Positions 34,059-42,552 of a DNA stretch of 48,802 nt are shown in pieces; position 1 is the stretch's first letter, and the number at the start of each line of letters is the position of its first letter. The notes beneath the pieces were generated by a model. It was given only the letters and a program-made list of their open reading frames with translations. It was not told the DNA's origin and did not search any database. The stretch covers positions 1 to 48,802 of the forward strand of contig JANQFG010000199.1 of assembly GCA_028277985.1 (NCBI GenBank), given 5' to 3'. A program made the position numbers and the translations under genes. The DNA is from a bacterium. GTDB lineage: Bacteria; Desulfobacterota; DSWW01.

Positions 34059-35186
34059 CTATGACCCCTCTGGGGGGGGAGCGTCCCAGTCGCAGCTCTT
34101 TGCCGCTTCTCTGCGGAACCTTGCGATGCCGAGCTGGATGAGCCTGTGGACCAGCTCGCGGGAGGGGATTCCGCTGGCCTCCCAGAGCTTCGGATACATA
34201 CTGATGTTCGTGAATCCGGGGATCGTATTCAGCTCGTTGACAAGAACGGATCCGTCCGCCTTGACGAAGAAATCGACCCGCGCCATTCCCTCGCCGAAGA
34301 GCGCTACAAAGCTGCTCACGGCGAGCTCGCGCACCTTGCCGGCCACGTCCTCGGGCAGGTCTGCCGGGATCTTCAGGGCCGCACCGTCCGGGTCACGATA
34401 TTTTGCGTCGTAAGAGTAAAAGGTATGGGTCGGGATGATCTCACCGGGGACCGAGGCGATCGGGTCCTCGTTGCCCAGGACGGAGCATTCGATCTCCCTT
34501 CCCTCTATGAACTCCTCCACGATTGCCTTGTCGTCGAACTGCCACGCATATGCGAGGGCCTTGCCGAGCGCCTCTCGAGAGTCTGCCTTGGTAACCCCCA
34601 CCGAGCTGCCCATGTTGGCAGGCTTCACGAACAGAGGAAGCCCCAGGGTGTCGCACGCTTTATCGAGATCGGGGGCAGCGGTCGGTCGGTTCCGATAGAC
34701 AAGGTATCGCGCCACCGGAATCCCTTCTTCCAGGAGAAGCCGTTTCATCGCCTCCTTGTCCATGCAGGCCGCCGAGGAGAGCACACCGGGCCCGACAAAG
34801 GGCACCTGGTACATCTTGCACAGGCCCTGCAGGGTGCCGTCCTCCCCGTAAGGGCCGTGGAGAGCCGGAAAGACCACATCCAGGCGGTGACCCCTGGTGC
34901 CGTCGTCCCTTTGTACCAGAAACAGGGCGCCTTCCTCCCAATCGAGGAGAATCCGTCGGCTCTGGGGAATCGGTTTCGGGTCCGGGGCGGACAGCAGGTC
35001 GTCCGAGAAGACCTCCTTGTCCTCGAGCAGGAACCAATCGCCCTGCTTGCTGATCAGGATCGGGATCGGCCGGTACTTGTCCGGATCCATGGCCCCGATG
35101 ATGTTCCTGGCAGACTGCCAGGAGACCTCATGCTCGGCCGACATCCCGCCCAGCAGTACCCCAACGTTCGCTTGCTTCTTGCCCAT
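34059..35186 (-). CDS. ddl: D-alanine--D-alanine ligase
   Basis: This 375-residue ATP-grasp enzyme joins two D-alanines for peptidoglycan. AEHEVSWQSA near the N-terminus, KPANMGSSVGVTKA for substrate and ATP, EFIEGREIEC, and NELNTIPGFT for magnesium and product are all intact. ATG35186 is chosen because GGGGAA lies eight bases upstream and homologues begin at the GVLLGG strand; ATG35234 would add 16 unrelated residues. It stands outside any mur gene cluster, divergent from the omega subunit gene. Confidence 0.93.
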   Translation of the reverse strand: MGKKQANVGVLLGGMSAEHEVSWQSARNIIGAMDPDKYRPIPILISKQGDWFLLEDKEVFSDDLLSAPDPKPIPQSRRILLDWEEGALFLVQRDDGTRGHRLDVVFPALHGPYGEDGTLQGLCKMYQVPFVGPGVLSSAACMDKEAMKRLLLEEGIPVARYLVYRNRPTAAPDLDKACDTLGLPLFVKPANMGSSVGVTKADSREALGKALAYAWQFDDKAIVEEFIEGREIECSVLGNEDPIASVPGEIIPTHTFYSYDAKYRDPDGAALKIPADLPEDVAGKVRELAVSSFVALFGEGMARVDFFVKADGSVLVNELNTIPGFTNISMYPKLWEASGIPSRELVHRLIQLGIARFRREAAKSCDWDAPPPEGS

Positions 35187-35246
35187 CTTCGCATTTCCCC
35201 GCTCTGTCGTTCCGCCTGGATCCTCCCTATACAACCATAATTTGGC

Positions 35247-35275
35247 TTTATTTTCTAGCAGGGATCGTCTATACT
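35247..35275 (+). promoter_or_regulatory. Candidate promoter for the omega subunit gene
   Basis: TATACT (35270-35275) is a good -10 box; TTTATT (35247-35252), 17 bases upstream, is a weak -35. The surrounding bases are AT-rich compared with the neighbourhood. It leaves a leader of about 60 bases before the ATG at 35340. Confidence 0.4.
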
Positions 35276-35339
35276 TGTTGGGTTGTGGATTTCACGGAGC
35301 GATCGCCGGCCCCGAGGTGATCGACAAGAAGGAGGAATC

Positions 35340-35738
35340 ATGGCCCGCATTTCCGTAGAAGACTGCCTTCGCAATGTTGAAAGCCCCTTCTCCCTCGTGC
35401 ACGCTGCCGTGCGCCGTGCCCGCCAGCTTCAGATGGGCTCGAAGCCGCTGATGCAGAAGAAGGGTGACAAGAATACGGTTATCGCCCTGCGCGAGATCGC
35501 CCACGGCCTCGTCGAGCAGGTTCCGTTGTCCGAGATGCAGGAAGATGTCGCCGCCCAGGAGCCGATCACCCCGGAGGAGGAGTTCTCCCAGATCTTCGAT
35601 TCCCCGGACCTGAACGTGATGCTGGACGCGGATCTGGACGAAGAGGACGACAAGAAGGCCAAGGGCAAGGCCGGCGGCGACGAAGAGGATGACGCCGAGG
35701 ATTGGGAGGAAGAGGAGGAGGACGACGACGAGGAGTAG
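35340..35738 (+). CDS. rpoZ: DNA-directed RNA polymerase omega subunit with acidic C-terminal tail
   Basis: This 132-residue protein starts at ATG35340 behind AAGGAGG. Residues 1-60 are a standard omega domain: MARISVEDCL, PFSLVHAAVRRARQL and the KNTVIALREIAHG segment that clamps beta-prime. Omega in E. coli is 91 residues. Here residues 61-132 are an extension that becomes almost entirely Asp and Glu from residue 97 onward, broken by KKAKGKAGG. The tail is likely disordered. Whether it contacts sigma, DNA-binding proteins or a chaperone cannot be read. An in-frame ATG at 35283 has no ribosome-binding site. Confidence 0.93.
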   Translation: MARISVEDCLRNVESPFSLVHAAVRRARQLQMGSKPLMQKKGDKNTVIALREIAHGLVEQVPLSEMQEDVAAQEPITPEEEFSQIFDSPDLNVMLDADLDEEDDKKAKGKAGGDEEDDAEDWEEEEEDDDEE

Positions 35739-35828
35739 GCCCTCCCGTTTGACGCCTGTCTCGAGAGCACCCCGGGCTTTTCCGTCCGACCCGGGACTCC
35801 ATCTGCAAACCGCTCAAGAACCGTTTGT

Positions 35829-38375
35829 ATGCGTTTAGCACGCATTCTGCTCTGGTCAATGGGCATCCTGCTGGCATCGATCCTGGTGGTCTGCCTTCTG
35901 GCCGCCTTCTTCTTCCCATGGGAGTCCCTCGAAGAGAGGATCGAAGGGGCCCTGAATGCCCGCCTCAAGCCGCTTCGTGTCGATGTTGGTGGGTTCCGTT
36001 TGTTTCTTCGCGAAGGTCCCGGCATCACGATCGAGGAACTTCGGGTCCACGGGCCGGGTTCCGGGACCGACGAGGACCCTGTTCTTCTCGCCCGTAGTCT
36101 CCTCGCTCGACCCTCCATAGAAAACCTCGCTGCTCGAGAGGTTGCGGTCCATGTTGTGGTGGATGCTCTGAGGATCCGTTCGAACCGGGCGGATGGAGAC
36201 CCCCTGGGGCTCGCAGGGATCCCGGACGCACTCGTGCGGTGGTTCGGCGTCTGCAATGCCGAGCAAGAAGGCGCCAAGGATCATTCGTGGACCGAGTCCT
36301 TGTCCGAACTCATCCCGCTTCCGGGCGATCTTGCATTGACCCGGGCAGGCTTGGAAATTCGGGAAGGTTCCCTGGATGCCGGCCCCTCGTCCGGCGTGGC
36401 CGGGGCGCGAGCTTCTGTCCGGGTCGAGACCGACCTCTCCTTTCAAGCCGAACTCATGAATGGGGCCCTCCAGTGGAACAGCGAGCAGGGAGGCCCTTTC
36501 CGTTTGTCTGCAATCGCCGGGGCCGAGATCCGGGGGAGGGCGATCTGTCCGAACGGCGGATGGTTGGATGGCGAGTTCCGCCTCCGAGAGACCGTGCTTG
36601 GGTGGAGGGAGGGTGTCGCGGAGATTTCCGAGCCGATCGGATTGACCGTTCGCCTCGAAGGGAAGTCGGACAGGATCCTGTCCGTTCCACAGATTCTTCT
36701 GGCCGGTCCGGGGCTGGAGATGGGCATGGCCGCCTCGACGAAGTGGAGCGACGAAGGCCCGGGACAAATCGAAATCAGCGACCTGAGCGCAAAGGTCGAG
36801 AATTGGGAACCCTGCAACTCTCTTCTGTTCTCGGAAACTGTTCTCGCCGGCAAACTCTCCCTGGTTGCCGCGAAGGTCGACATCGAGCCTGCCCGGTTCA
36901 CACCACCCTCGCTTGGCAAAGGCTCCTTTCGGCCGGCAGGGCCGGAAGGCCTGTCTTGCGAGGGGATCGAAATCCGCGTCACGGATGCCCGTATGTCCCG
37001 AACACAACTGGGGAACACGTCGGTGAGCCTGGACGGGTTCGAAATGAGCCTGGAGCAGAAAGGCCGCGGATGGACCGGAGCGGCGAATCTGGCTGACGTG
37101 CACGCGATCCGGGGTGAGGCGGTCCGCTTTTCCGGGCCGGCCATGGTCAATTTTGACTGGTCGGAAGAGGGGGCCCAGGGAAAGGCGATTCTGTCGGTCG
37201 ACCTTTCCAGAGGAAGCCTCCGTTGCATGAGCCTTCTGGACAAACCTCCCAATGTGTCGCTCGACCTCGAGGCTCGCGCCCGGTTCCGTCCCGAGGACAT
37301 ACGCGTGGACAGGGCCTCTCTGCGTCTCGGAAATATGGAGTGGAGCATCGGCGGCACGGTCAAAGGGCCGGAAAAGCCGTTGTTGCACGCGAGGCTCGAG
37401 CCGAACACCATCTCCATGGAGAGCCTGGCCGAGGTGGTCCCGGCCACACGGAACCTGGAACTGGGCGGGCTGCTCGAAATCAAGGAACTGGCCCTCTCTG
37501 CAAGGCTTCGGGCGATAAGGGAAAGTGCCCGGCTCCGCGCCCGCCTGGCGGGTAAGGATTTGCGGCTCCGAGGGACGTCGGTAAGGGGCCTCTACGCTCA
37601 GGCCGTCTATCGAGAACAGCTGCTGACCGTATGCCCCGTCGTAATACAGCCTGCGACGGGAATGGCCGAGATGGTCTTTTCGGCAGACTTCTCCGAGACG
37701 TTCCTGAACGCAGGCTTGCACCGGTATTACGGCACAGTCAGGGTAGATCACGTGGGCATTGATGAACTGACCGGGCTGGTCGCGCCAAACCTCGCGGGGA
37801 AGATCCAGGGAAGTGCAGACATCAACCTGGCTTTTCGGGGTTCCGGCTTCTCCTGGCCTGAGGCACAGGCCGACCTTGAGGCAAGAGCCAGGATGCGCTT
37901 GAATCGCCCGGTCATCGCTGAGCCGGACGGCCCGGATGGGGAATCGGGAGATACTCAGACCGCATGGCTCGAGAGCTTGATCAATGAAATAGGCGCAGAG
38001 CGGCCGGATCTGAAAAAGGACGACCGGATCGATCCTGAACAAGGGGGTCTGCTCACGGAAAATCGGGCGGCTGGTTGGTTCACCCTGCAAGAGGGGAGGA
38101 TACAAACGGACAACCTCGTGGCCATCCACGATGGAAGTCTCATCGAGATCCAGGGATCGATCGATACGGCGGGGCACCTTCAAGTGCAGAGAGGGAGAAT
38201 CTTCACCGGGGGCAAGAGGCTGCCCTTCCGGGTCGATTGCATGATCACAGAGGAAGGCTGCGGTCCGACCGTAGACATGGAGGAAATCGGAACGACCGCG
38301 GCCTCCGAGCTCGCTGCAGCCCTCGATCTTCTTTCCGAAGCGGCAAAAGGCGTATACGGGGACTTACGCTTCTAG
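35829..38375 (+). CDS. AsmA-like inner-membrane-anchored protein
   Basis: This 848-residue protein has one N-terminal membrane segment (about residues 7-30), followed by a long periplasmic part rich in short beta-strands with a C-terminal domain that ends in an Ala/Leu-rich helix. The layout is that of the AsmA/YhdP/TamB-type repeating beta-groove superfamily, thought to move phospholipids between membranes. Sequence features are weak, so the family call rests on architecture. It follows rpoZ after 90 bases, in which CCCGGG repeats could form a hairpin. Confidence 0.65.
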   Translation: MRLARILLWSMGILLASILVVCLLAAFFFPWESLEERIEGALNARLKPLRVDVGGFRLFLREGPGITIEELRVHGPGSGTDEDPVLLARSLLARPSIENLAAREVAVHVVVDALRIRSNRADGDPLGLAGIPDALVRWFGVCNAEQEGAKDHSWTESLSELIPLPGDLALTRAGLEIREGSLDAGPSSGVAGARASVRVETDLSFQAELMNGALQWNSEQGGPFRLSAIAGAEIRGRAICPNGGWLDGEFRLRETVLGWREGVAEISEPIGLTVRLEGKSDRILSVPQILLAGPGLEMGMAASTKWSDEGPGQIEISDLSAKVENWEPCNSLLFSETVLAGKLSLVAAKVDIEPARFTPPSLGKGSFRPAGPEGLSCEGIEIRVTDARMSRTQLGNTSVSLDGFEMSLEQKGRGWTGAANLADVHAIRGEAVRFSGPAMVNFDWSEEGAQGKAILSVDLSRGSLRCMSLLDKPPNVSLDLEARARFRPEDIRVDRASLRLGNMEWSIGGTVKGPEKPLLHARLEPNTISMESLAEVVPATRNLELGGLLEIKELALSARLRAIRESARLRARLAGKDLRLRGTSVRGLYAQAVYREQLLTVCPVVIQPATGMAEMVFSADFSETFLNAGLHRYYGTVRVDHVGIDELTGLVAPNLAGKIQGSADINLAFRGSGFSWPEAQADLEARARMRLNRPVIAEPDGPDGESGDTQTAWLESLINEIGAERPDLKKDDRIDPEQGGLLTENRAAGWFTLQEGRIQTDNLVAIHDGSLIEIQGSIDTAGHLQVQRGRIFTGGKRLPFRVDCMITEEGCGPTVDMEEIGTTAASELAAALDLLSEAAKGVYGDLRF

Positions 38376-38403
38376 GCCTCCTCTCCCCCCACCCCCGCAG
38401 ATC

Positions 38404-38567
38404 GGGGACAGCCACTTATCTTCGGGTCGTGAACGAATGTTGGCAGTTCGGGGACAGCCACTTATCTCCCGAGAGATCGGGGACAGCCACTCATCTCCGG
38501 ATCGTGAACGAATGTTGGCAGTTCGGGGACAGCCACTCATCTGCGGGGAGAGATCGGGGACAGCCAC
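38404..38567. repeat. REP array left of the RAYT gene (five cores)
   Basis: Five copies of GGGGACAGCCAC lie at 38404, 38450, 38479, 38525 and 38556, all in the same orientation, usually followed by T(T/C)ATCT. A larger unit of about 75 bases (GGRTCGTGAACGAATGTTGG and following) is present twice, at about 38424 and 38499, showing growth by tandem duplication. The array fills the gap between the AsmA-like gene and the transposase; nothing else is seen there. Confidence 0.92.
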
Positions 38568-38608
38568 TTATCTCAATCGTGAACCGCGTTCTTGGCAGGT
38601 AAGACCGA

Positions 38609-39289
38609 CTATTGACGGTCCTGATGAGGCATTGGAGAAGGGCCCGGGTTCCTTCGAATTAGGCTCCTTCTGAATTTTTTCTCCAAGGACCGGACAAATG
38701 CCTCGTCCCCGAGAGGCCTGTTCACGGAGCATTCAGTCCGTGCGCGTGCTACGAAGTCCTCTTCATCTACGTCCAGCAAGTAGCTTTCCCAGTCCCCGAT
38801 CAAGTCCTTCATGCCGGTGTCATGTTGAATCAGGGGGTCTCTAGGAGCTCTGCCGGTATGCCAGCGAGCGCTTGACCACCGGTAGCTCCATGGTGCTCCT
38901 ACTATCCCGGCCCTCACAGGGTTCCGTTCAACATACCGCACGACCGCAATCATGTGAGGTTCGTCCAGAACGCTAGAACCGAACCGAGCTTGCCACAGAT
39001 GCCCTGTCCATCCCTCCCGTTTGTTAACTCTGCGCGTGTACTTTCCGTGTGCTTCAGAGAAACACCGCGCAAGGGAGTCTTCCCTTTTGGGCACAGCGAC
39101 AAAGTGAACATGGTTATCCATCAGGCACCATGCAAGGATGTCTACCCCGTGTCGATCGCAGGCCCTGCGCAGGTGGGCAATATAGGCCATTCGATCTGCG
39201 TTGCCAAAGAAGACATCCATGCGCCGGTTCCCGCGCTGAGTGACGTGATGAGGGTATCCAGGAACGATAAACCTAGCAAAACGTGGCAT
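38609..39289 (-). CDS. REP-associated tyrosine transposase (RAYT, Y1 HUH)
   Basis: This 226-residue protein starts at ATG39289 (MPRFARFIVP, the usual RAYT start). The HUH motif is H60-V-H62 (DNHVHFV), and the catalytic tyrosine is probably Y119 in RYVERNPVRAG. GYPHHVTQRGNRR and the WSSARWH segment are family hallmarks. RAYTs process single-stranded REP hairpins, and this gene stands between two REP arrays of opposite orientation. The reading frame is intact, so it may be active. Confidence 0.95.
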   Translation of the reverse strand: MPRFARFIVPGYPHHVTQRGNRRMDVFFGNADRMAYIAHLRRACDRHGVDILAWCLMDNHVHFVAVPKREDSLARCFSEAHGKYTRRVNKREGWTGHLWQARFGSSVLDEPHMIAVVRYVERNPVRAGIVGAPWSYRWSSARWHTGRAPRDPLIQHDTGMKDLIGDWESYLLDVDEEDFVARARTECSVNRPLGDEAFVRSLEKKFRRSLIRRNPGPSPMPHQDRQ

Positions 39290-39434
39290 GGGAACTCCCG
39301 TCGCAGAGACCACTCACCTGGGACCGTTGCCAATAGCGTGCCAACACCTTTCAGTGGCTTTGTTCGATTCAGAGGAATCCTTGGATTTCCCTGAAGTCAA
39401 ACACCAGACGAGAATGGAGGCGAATCCGAGTTCG

Positions 39435-39622
39435 GTGGCTGTCCCCGATCTCAGGGAGATGAGTGGCTGTCCCCGATCTCCCCCCGATCTCCCGATCTCC
39501 AGGGAGATGAGTGGCTGTCCCCGATCTCCGAGGGAGATAAGTGGCTGTCCCCGATTAGAGAGGAGGAGGGACGAAAACCGGTGGCTGTCCCCAATTTAGG
39601 CTAGAAATTAGTGGCTGTCCCC
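39435..39622. repeat. REP array right of the RAYT gene (six cores)
   Basis: Six copies of GTGGCTGTCCCC begin at 39435, 39463, 39511, 39541, 39581 and 39611, the reverse complement of the left array's core. Most are preceded by GAGATGA, GATAA or ATTA and followed by GAT. The two arrays thus point toward each other across the transposase. The array ends 18 bases before the VOC gene stop. The remaining part of the 39290-39434 gap shows nothing recognisable. Confidence 0.92.
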
Positions 39623-39639
39623 GATTTGGGGAGCGGAGT

Positions 39640-40221
39640 TCATCGCTTGCCGTGGAAATACTCGCTGCCGGCGCCGGGGTAGACCTGCCGCTCGCCTCGA
39701 GGGGTGGTCGATTCAACGGCGGGCCATTTTCCCGGTTGCGGGTCCGGCCCTTCCCTGGTGATCTCGGACGGGGTCGTGTCCGCCATCTGGGGATCCTTTC
39801 GCACGTCGATCCCCACCACATTGTGGCTGAACTCTATCGGGATACCATTGGGATCATGGGCATAGATGGAGTGGATGAAACCATGATCGATCACCTCGGA
39901 GACCCAGATCCCGGCAGCGGCAAGCCGGTCCTTGAGCGCCCACAGATCGTCCTCGGTCTCCACGCCGATCGAAACGTGGTCGAAGATGAAAGGACCCTTC
40001 ACCGGGCGGCCGTGATCTTTCTCCTCCACCGGCTCGACATCCGCCCACTCGAAAAAGGCGATCAGGTCGTTCTCCGAGATCTCGAAGAAATAGTGTCGGT
40101 ACCCGGGCCGGCCCAATCCTGCCACGAGCCTCATGCCGAGAAGGTCTCGCCAGAATCGAATCGTCTTGTCCATGTCGCCGGTTGCCATAGCCAGATGGTT
40201 GACGCCGTTGTACTTGACCAT
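39640..40221 (-). CDS. VOC (glyoxalase-fold) family protein
   Basis: This 193-residue protein has two beta-alpha-beta-beta-beta repeats of the vicinal-oxygen-chelate fold. Likely metal ligands are H9 (VNHLAMAT), H82 (FDHVSIGV) and E130 (IPIEFSH), the pattern of dioxygenases and isomerases. A C-terminal tail of about 50 residues is Pro/Arg-rich and probably loose. AGGAG six bases before ATG40221 decides the start; the frame is open to 40446 but covers the next gene. It is 22 bases behind the FTR fusion gene. The substrate is unknown. Confidence 0.85.
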   Translation of the reverse strand: MVKYNGVNHLAMATGDMDKTIRFWRDLLGMRLVAGLGRPGYRHYFFEISENDLIAFFEWADVEPVEEKDHGRPVKGPFIFDHVSIGVETEDDLWALKDRLAAAGIWVSEVIDHGFIHSIYAHDPNGIPIEFSHNVVGIDVRKDPQMADTTPSEITREGPDPQPGKWPAVESTTPRGERQVYPGAGSEYFHGKR

Positions 40222-40243
40222 AGGTTCTCCTATGCGAGCCGGT

Positions 40244-40897
40244 CTAGCTGCTCCTCTTTGGCCGCCTCTCGGGAACGGTCTCGATCGACTTCTCCCCCGA
40301 GGCAACTTCTTTGGAAACGAACAGACCGCAATAGCAAGCGCCGAATTCGGCCACGTCCTTCTCCCAGTAATCGCAGGGACAGATGATGTCCTTGTCTTCT
40401 TCCCTGTTTCCGGCCACGAGCCTGCATGGGCAGGCCCAGTAGCCATACCGTTCTTGGTTCTCCAGAAGGCCGTCTATGAGCTTGGCGGTGATCGCCGTTT
40501 CCGGATTCAGAGAGGCTCCCTTCTTCTCACTGAATCGCTGCAGCCTCTCCATGATCTTCTTGATCTCTTCCCGGATCGGTTCCTCGACACCCATCTCCTT
40601 CGGTTCGCTCGCAGGGGAAAGGCCGAGAGTCTTCCGGATATCCGCCTCCCGATATCCGAGAATGAGATACTTCCTGTTGAAGAGCAGGCAGGGAAAACCC
40701 CATTTCGGATAGATCGAATCGAGGAACTCGACCCTCTCTTCGCGCTCCTCCTCATCCAGAATATCCAGATCTATATAATGGTATTTCACGCCATTTTCGG
40801 AGAGAAGCTCCTTGACCTTGTCGCACCATGCGCAGGTGGAGGTCGTGAAAAGCCGCACATCTCCCAGGTCTCGTCCCTCTACGGTGGAGAAAGGCAT
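40244..40897 (-). CDS. Glutaredoxin-ferredoxin:thioredoxin reductase catalytic-chain fusion
   Basis: This protein of 217 residues from ATG40897 has a glutaredoxin-like domain (residues 13-90, active site C22-A-W-C25) followed by a ferredoxin:thioredoxin reductase catalytic domain (about 105-195). The FTR cysteine set is complete: C156 and C158 (CPC), C173 and C175 (CPC), C188 and C190. The last motif reads CYC where plant and cyanobacterial enzymes have CHC; that histidine is Tyr189 here. The fusion should pass electrons from a [4Fe-4S] cluster straight to the attached redoxin. The start is inferred from the glutaredoxin strand; an open frame continues to 41230 without homology. Confidence 0.9.
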   Translation of the reverse strand: MPFSTVEGRDLGDVRLFTTSTCAWCDKVKELLSENGVKYHYIDLDILDEEEREERVEFLDSIYPKWGFPCLLFNRKYLILGYREADIRKTLGLSPASEPKEMGVEEPIREEIKKIMERLQRFSEKKGASLNPETAITAKLIDGLLENQERYGYWACPCRLVAGNREEDKDIICPCDYWEKDVAEFGACYCGLFVSKEVASGEKSIETVPERRPKRSS

Positions 40898-41023
40898 TCT
40901 TCGCAACCCCTTTTTCTTGGATCCTTTTTCAAACGCCCCGCATCGATTACAGTAACAGATGCACGAAACAAGTAAATGGTAGTTGAGTAGACATTTTTTC
41001 AAAACTGGTAAGGAGAATAGACA

Positions 41024-41203
41024 ATGAGCGACGACACCTTCAAGGGAAGAACAGAGAGCTACATCGTGGTCGTAGGGCCGGACGGCGAGGAGTACATTTG
41101 CCCTCAGAGCGCCATAAAGAAGAAGGCCGAGGCCACAGAAGATGAGCTCAAGAACTGCGTAGCCGAGTGGAAGACGGGCGGCGGAGCAACCATCGGCGGA
41201 TAA
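41024..41203 (+). CDS. Small conserved-looking protein of 59 residues, unknown function
   Basis: This short open frame begins at ATG41024 behind AAGGAG and ends at TAA41203. The product is MSDDTFKGRTESYIVVVGPD and onward: a possible beta-strand (SYIVVVG), a PDGEEYICP turn, an acidic-basic helix with a second cysteine (C45), and a glycine-rich end. Cysteines are C26 and C45. A textbook rho-independent terminator follows 27 bases after the stop, and the frame is divergent from the FTR fusion gene, so it looks like an independently transcribed gene. I do not recognise the family. Confidence 0.75.
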   Translation: MSDDTFKGRTESYIVVVGPDGEEYICPQSAIKKKAEATEDELKNCVAEWKTGGGATIGG

Positions 41204-41230
41204 GACAAGCATCCAACAAGACGACAGCAA

Positions 41231-41259
41231 AAGCCACCCCCCAGATGGGTGGCTTTTTT
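41231..41259 (+). terminator. Rho-independent terminator after the small gene
   Basis: AAGCCACCC (41231-41239) pairs perfectly with GGGTGGCTT (41247-41255) around a 7-base loop, and six Ts run from 41254 to 41259. On the other strand four Ts follow the stem, so it may also end the converging radical SAM transcript. Confidence 0.92.
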
Positions 41260-41277
41260 CGTTCCTACTCTATTCAT

Positions 41278-42552
41278 TTACATGAACCAGTGGGGGCGCG
41301 CTTCCATCCAACGGCGTGCCGTCTCCCGAAGCCACTCTTCCAGGCCCTTCTGGATATAGAATCTGGGTTGCAGGAGATCGTCGTCCGGGGCGATCACGCC
41401 CTGTTCGATCGCGGTCTTTGCCAGTGCCGTATTCGGATAGATGCGGACTCCGATCGAGAGCTTGACGACATCGAGGGGCAGTGAGTCGACGAATGCGAAG
41501 CTTTCCTCGACCGATTCCCTGGTTTCCCCCGGCCCCCCCAGCAACTGAAAGCCGATCTGGCCGATTCCTTGATCCTTGAACATGCACGAGAACTCGCGCA
41601 CCGCCTTGGTGTCGAAACGCTTGTTCATGCTCGCGAGCATCCGGTCGGATCCGCTCTCAAAGCCCAGGCTCACCTCGGCACAGCCCGCCTCAGCCATGGC
41701 CTTCACAAGATCCCTGTCGCCCACTCCGGGATAGACGATACAGCCCCACGAAATGTCCAGCTTCTCCTTCGCGATCGTTCTGCACAACTCCTGGGCATAG
41801 GCAGCCGGAATGTTGAAGGTATTGTCCACGAACATGAACCGCCTGAACCCGGCCCCGTGGCGCCGTGCGATCCAATCCGCAACGACTTCCGGGGACCTCC
41901 TCCTTAACCCCCTTCCCTCGATGGTAGCTGTGGAACAGTAGCTGCAGTCCATTGGGCAACCCCGCCGGGTCTGGATCGGGATCATCATGTCCAGATTTCC
42001 GACCTCAGCAGCACCAAGCAGGTGGCCCTCGGGCAGAGGGAACTCGTCCAAGTCCTTTGTGAAGGCCCGCTCTCCCTGCAGGCCCCTGTCCGGCAGGTAC
42101 AGGCCGGGAATGCCGGAGAGATCGGTACCCCGTTCCAGATGATCCAGCAGAATCGGGAACGCCTTCTCCCCCTCCCCCTGAATCCCCATCTCGGCCCCCA
42201 GGTAGGAAAGTACCGCCTCGGGTAGCAGGCTGAATCCCGCCCCGCCAAGCACGATCCGAGCATCGGAAACGGCCCGGCAGTCGGCAACGACCTTCTTCGC
42301 CTCATCGAGCAGGAACCGAGTGTTCTCCATTGACTGGTCGTCGATGTTACGAACCGAAACACCGATGATGTCGGGCCGGAACCTCTCCATCGCTGCCGTG
42401 ATGGTTGGAAGGGTATCGGCCTCGTCCATCAAGTCGACCAGCTCGACCTCATGCCCGGCCCTTTCCGTCGCAGCGGCCACGCAACCCAATCCAACGGGCA
42501 GGCTGGGAAGCGTGATCTGCTCGATGTTGGCGGAAACGAACAGGACTTTCAT
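41278..42552 (-). CDS. B12-binding-domain radical SAM protein
   Basis: This 424-residue protein starts with a cobalamin-binding-type Rossmann domain (residues 1-130, with GVSVRNIDDQS and VLGGAGFS), then the radical SAM core with C199, C203 and C206 (CPMDCSYC). TSP-like GxGxx loops and a short C-terminal region follow. No DxHxxG lower-ligand motif is seen. AGGAGG ten bases upstream supports ATG42552. Enzymes of this type catalyse methylations or complex rearrangements; the substrate is unknown. Its 5' region is duplicated 88 bases upstream together with a REP-like core. Confidence 0.87.
   Translation of the reverse strand: MKVLFVSANIEQITLPSLPVGLGCVAAATERAGHEVELVDLMDEADTLPTITAAMERFRPDIIGVSVRNIDDQSMENTRFLLDEAKKVVADCRAVSDARIVLGGAGFSLLPEAVLSYLGAEMGIQGEGEKAFPILLDHLERGTDLSGIPGLYLPDRGLQGERAFTKDLDEFPLPEGHLLGAAEVGNLDMMIPIQTRRGCPMDCSYCSTATIEGRGLRRRSPEVVADWIARRHGAGFRRFMFVDNTFNIPAAYAQELCRTIAKEKLDISWGCIVYPGVGDRDLVKAMAEAGCAEVSLGFESGSDRMLASMNKRFDTKAVREFSCMFKDQGIGQIGFQLLGGPGETRESVEESFAFVDSLPLDVVKLSIGVRIYPNTALAKTAIEQGVIAPDDDLLQPRFYIQKGLEEWLRETARRWMEARPHWFM

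Noticed and set aside
35856..38183. A 775-codon open frame on the minus strand
   Set aside because: It is antisense to the AsmA-like gene. The plus-strand frame has a membrane segment, a sensible start and normal composition; the minus frame does not.
38404..38567. Regular repeats suggesting a CRISPR array
   Set aside because: Cores are only 12 bases, spacing is irregular (29-46 bases), spacers are themselves repeated, and a RAYT gene rather than cas genes adjoins.
40898..41230. N-terminal extension of the glutaredoxin-FTR fusion
   Set aside because: It would overlap the divergent small gene and has no similarity to redoxin sequence.
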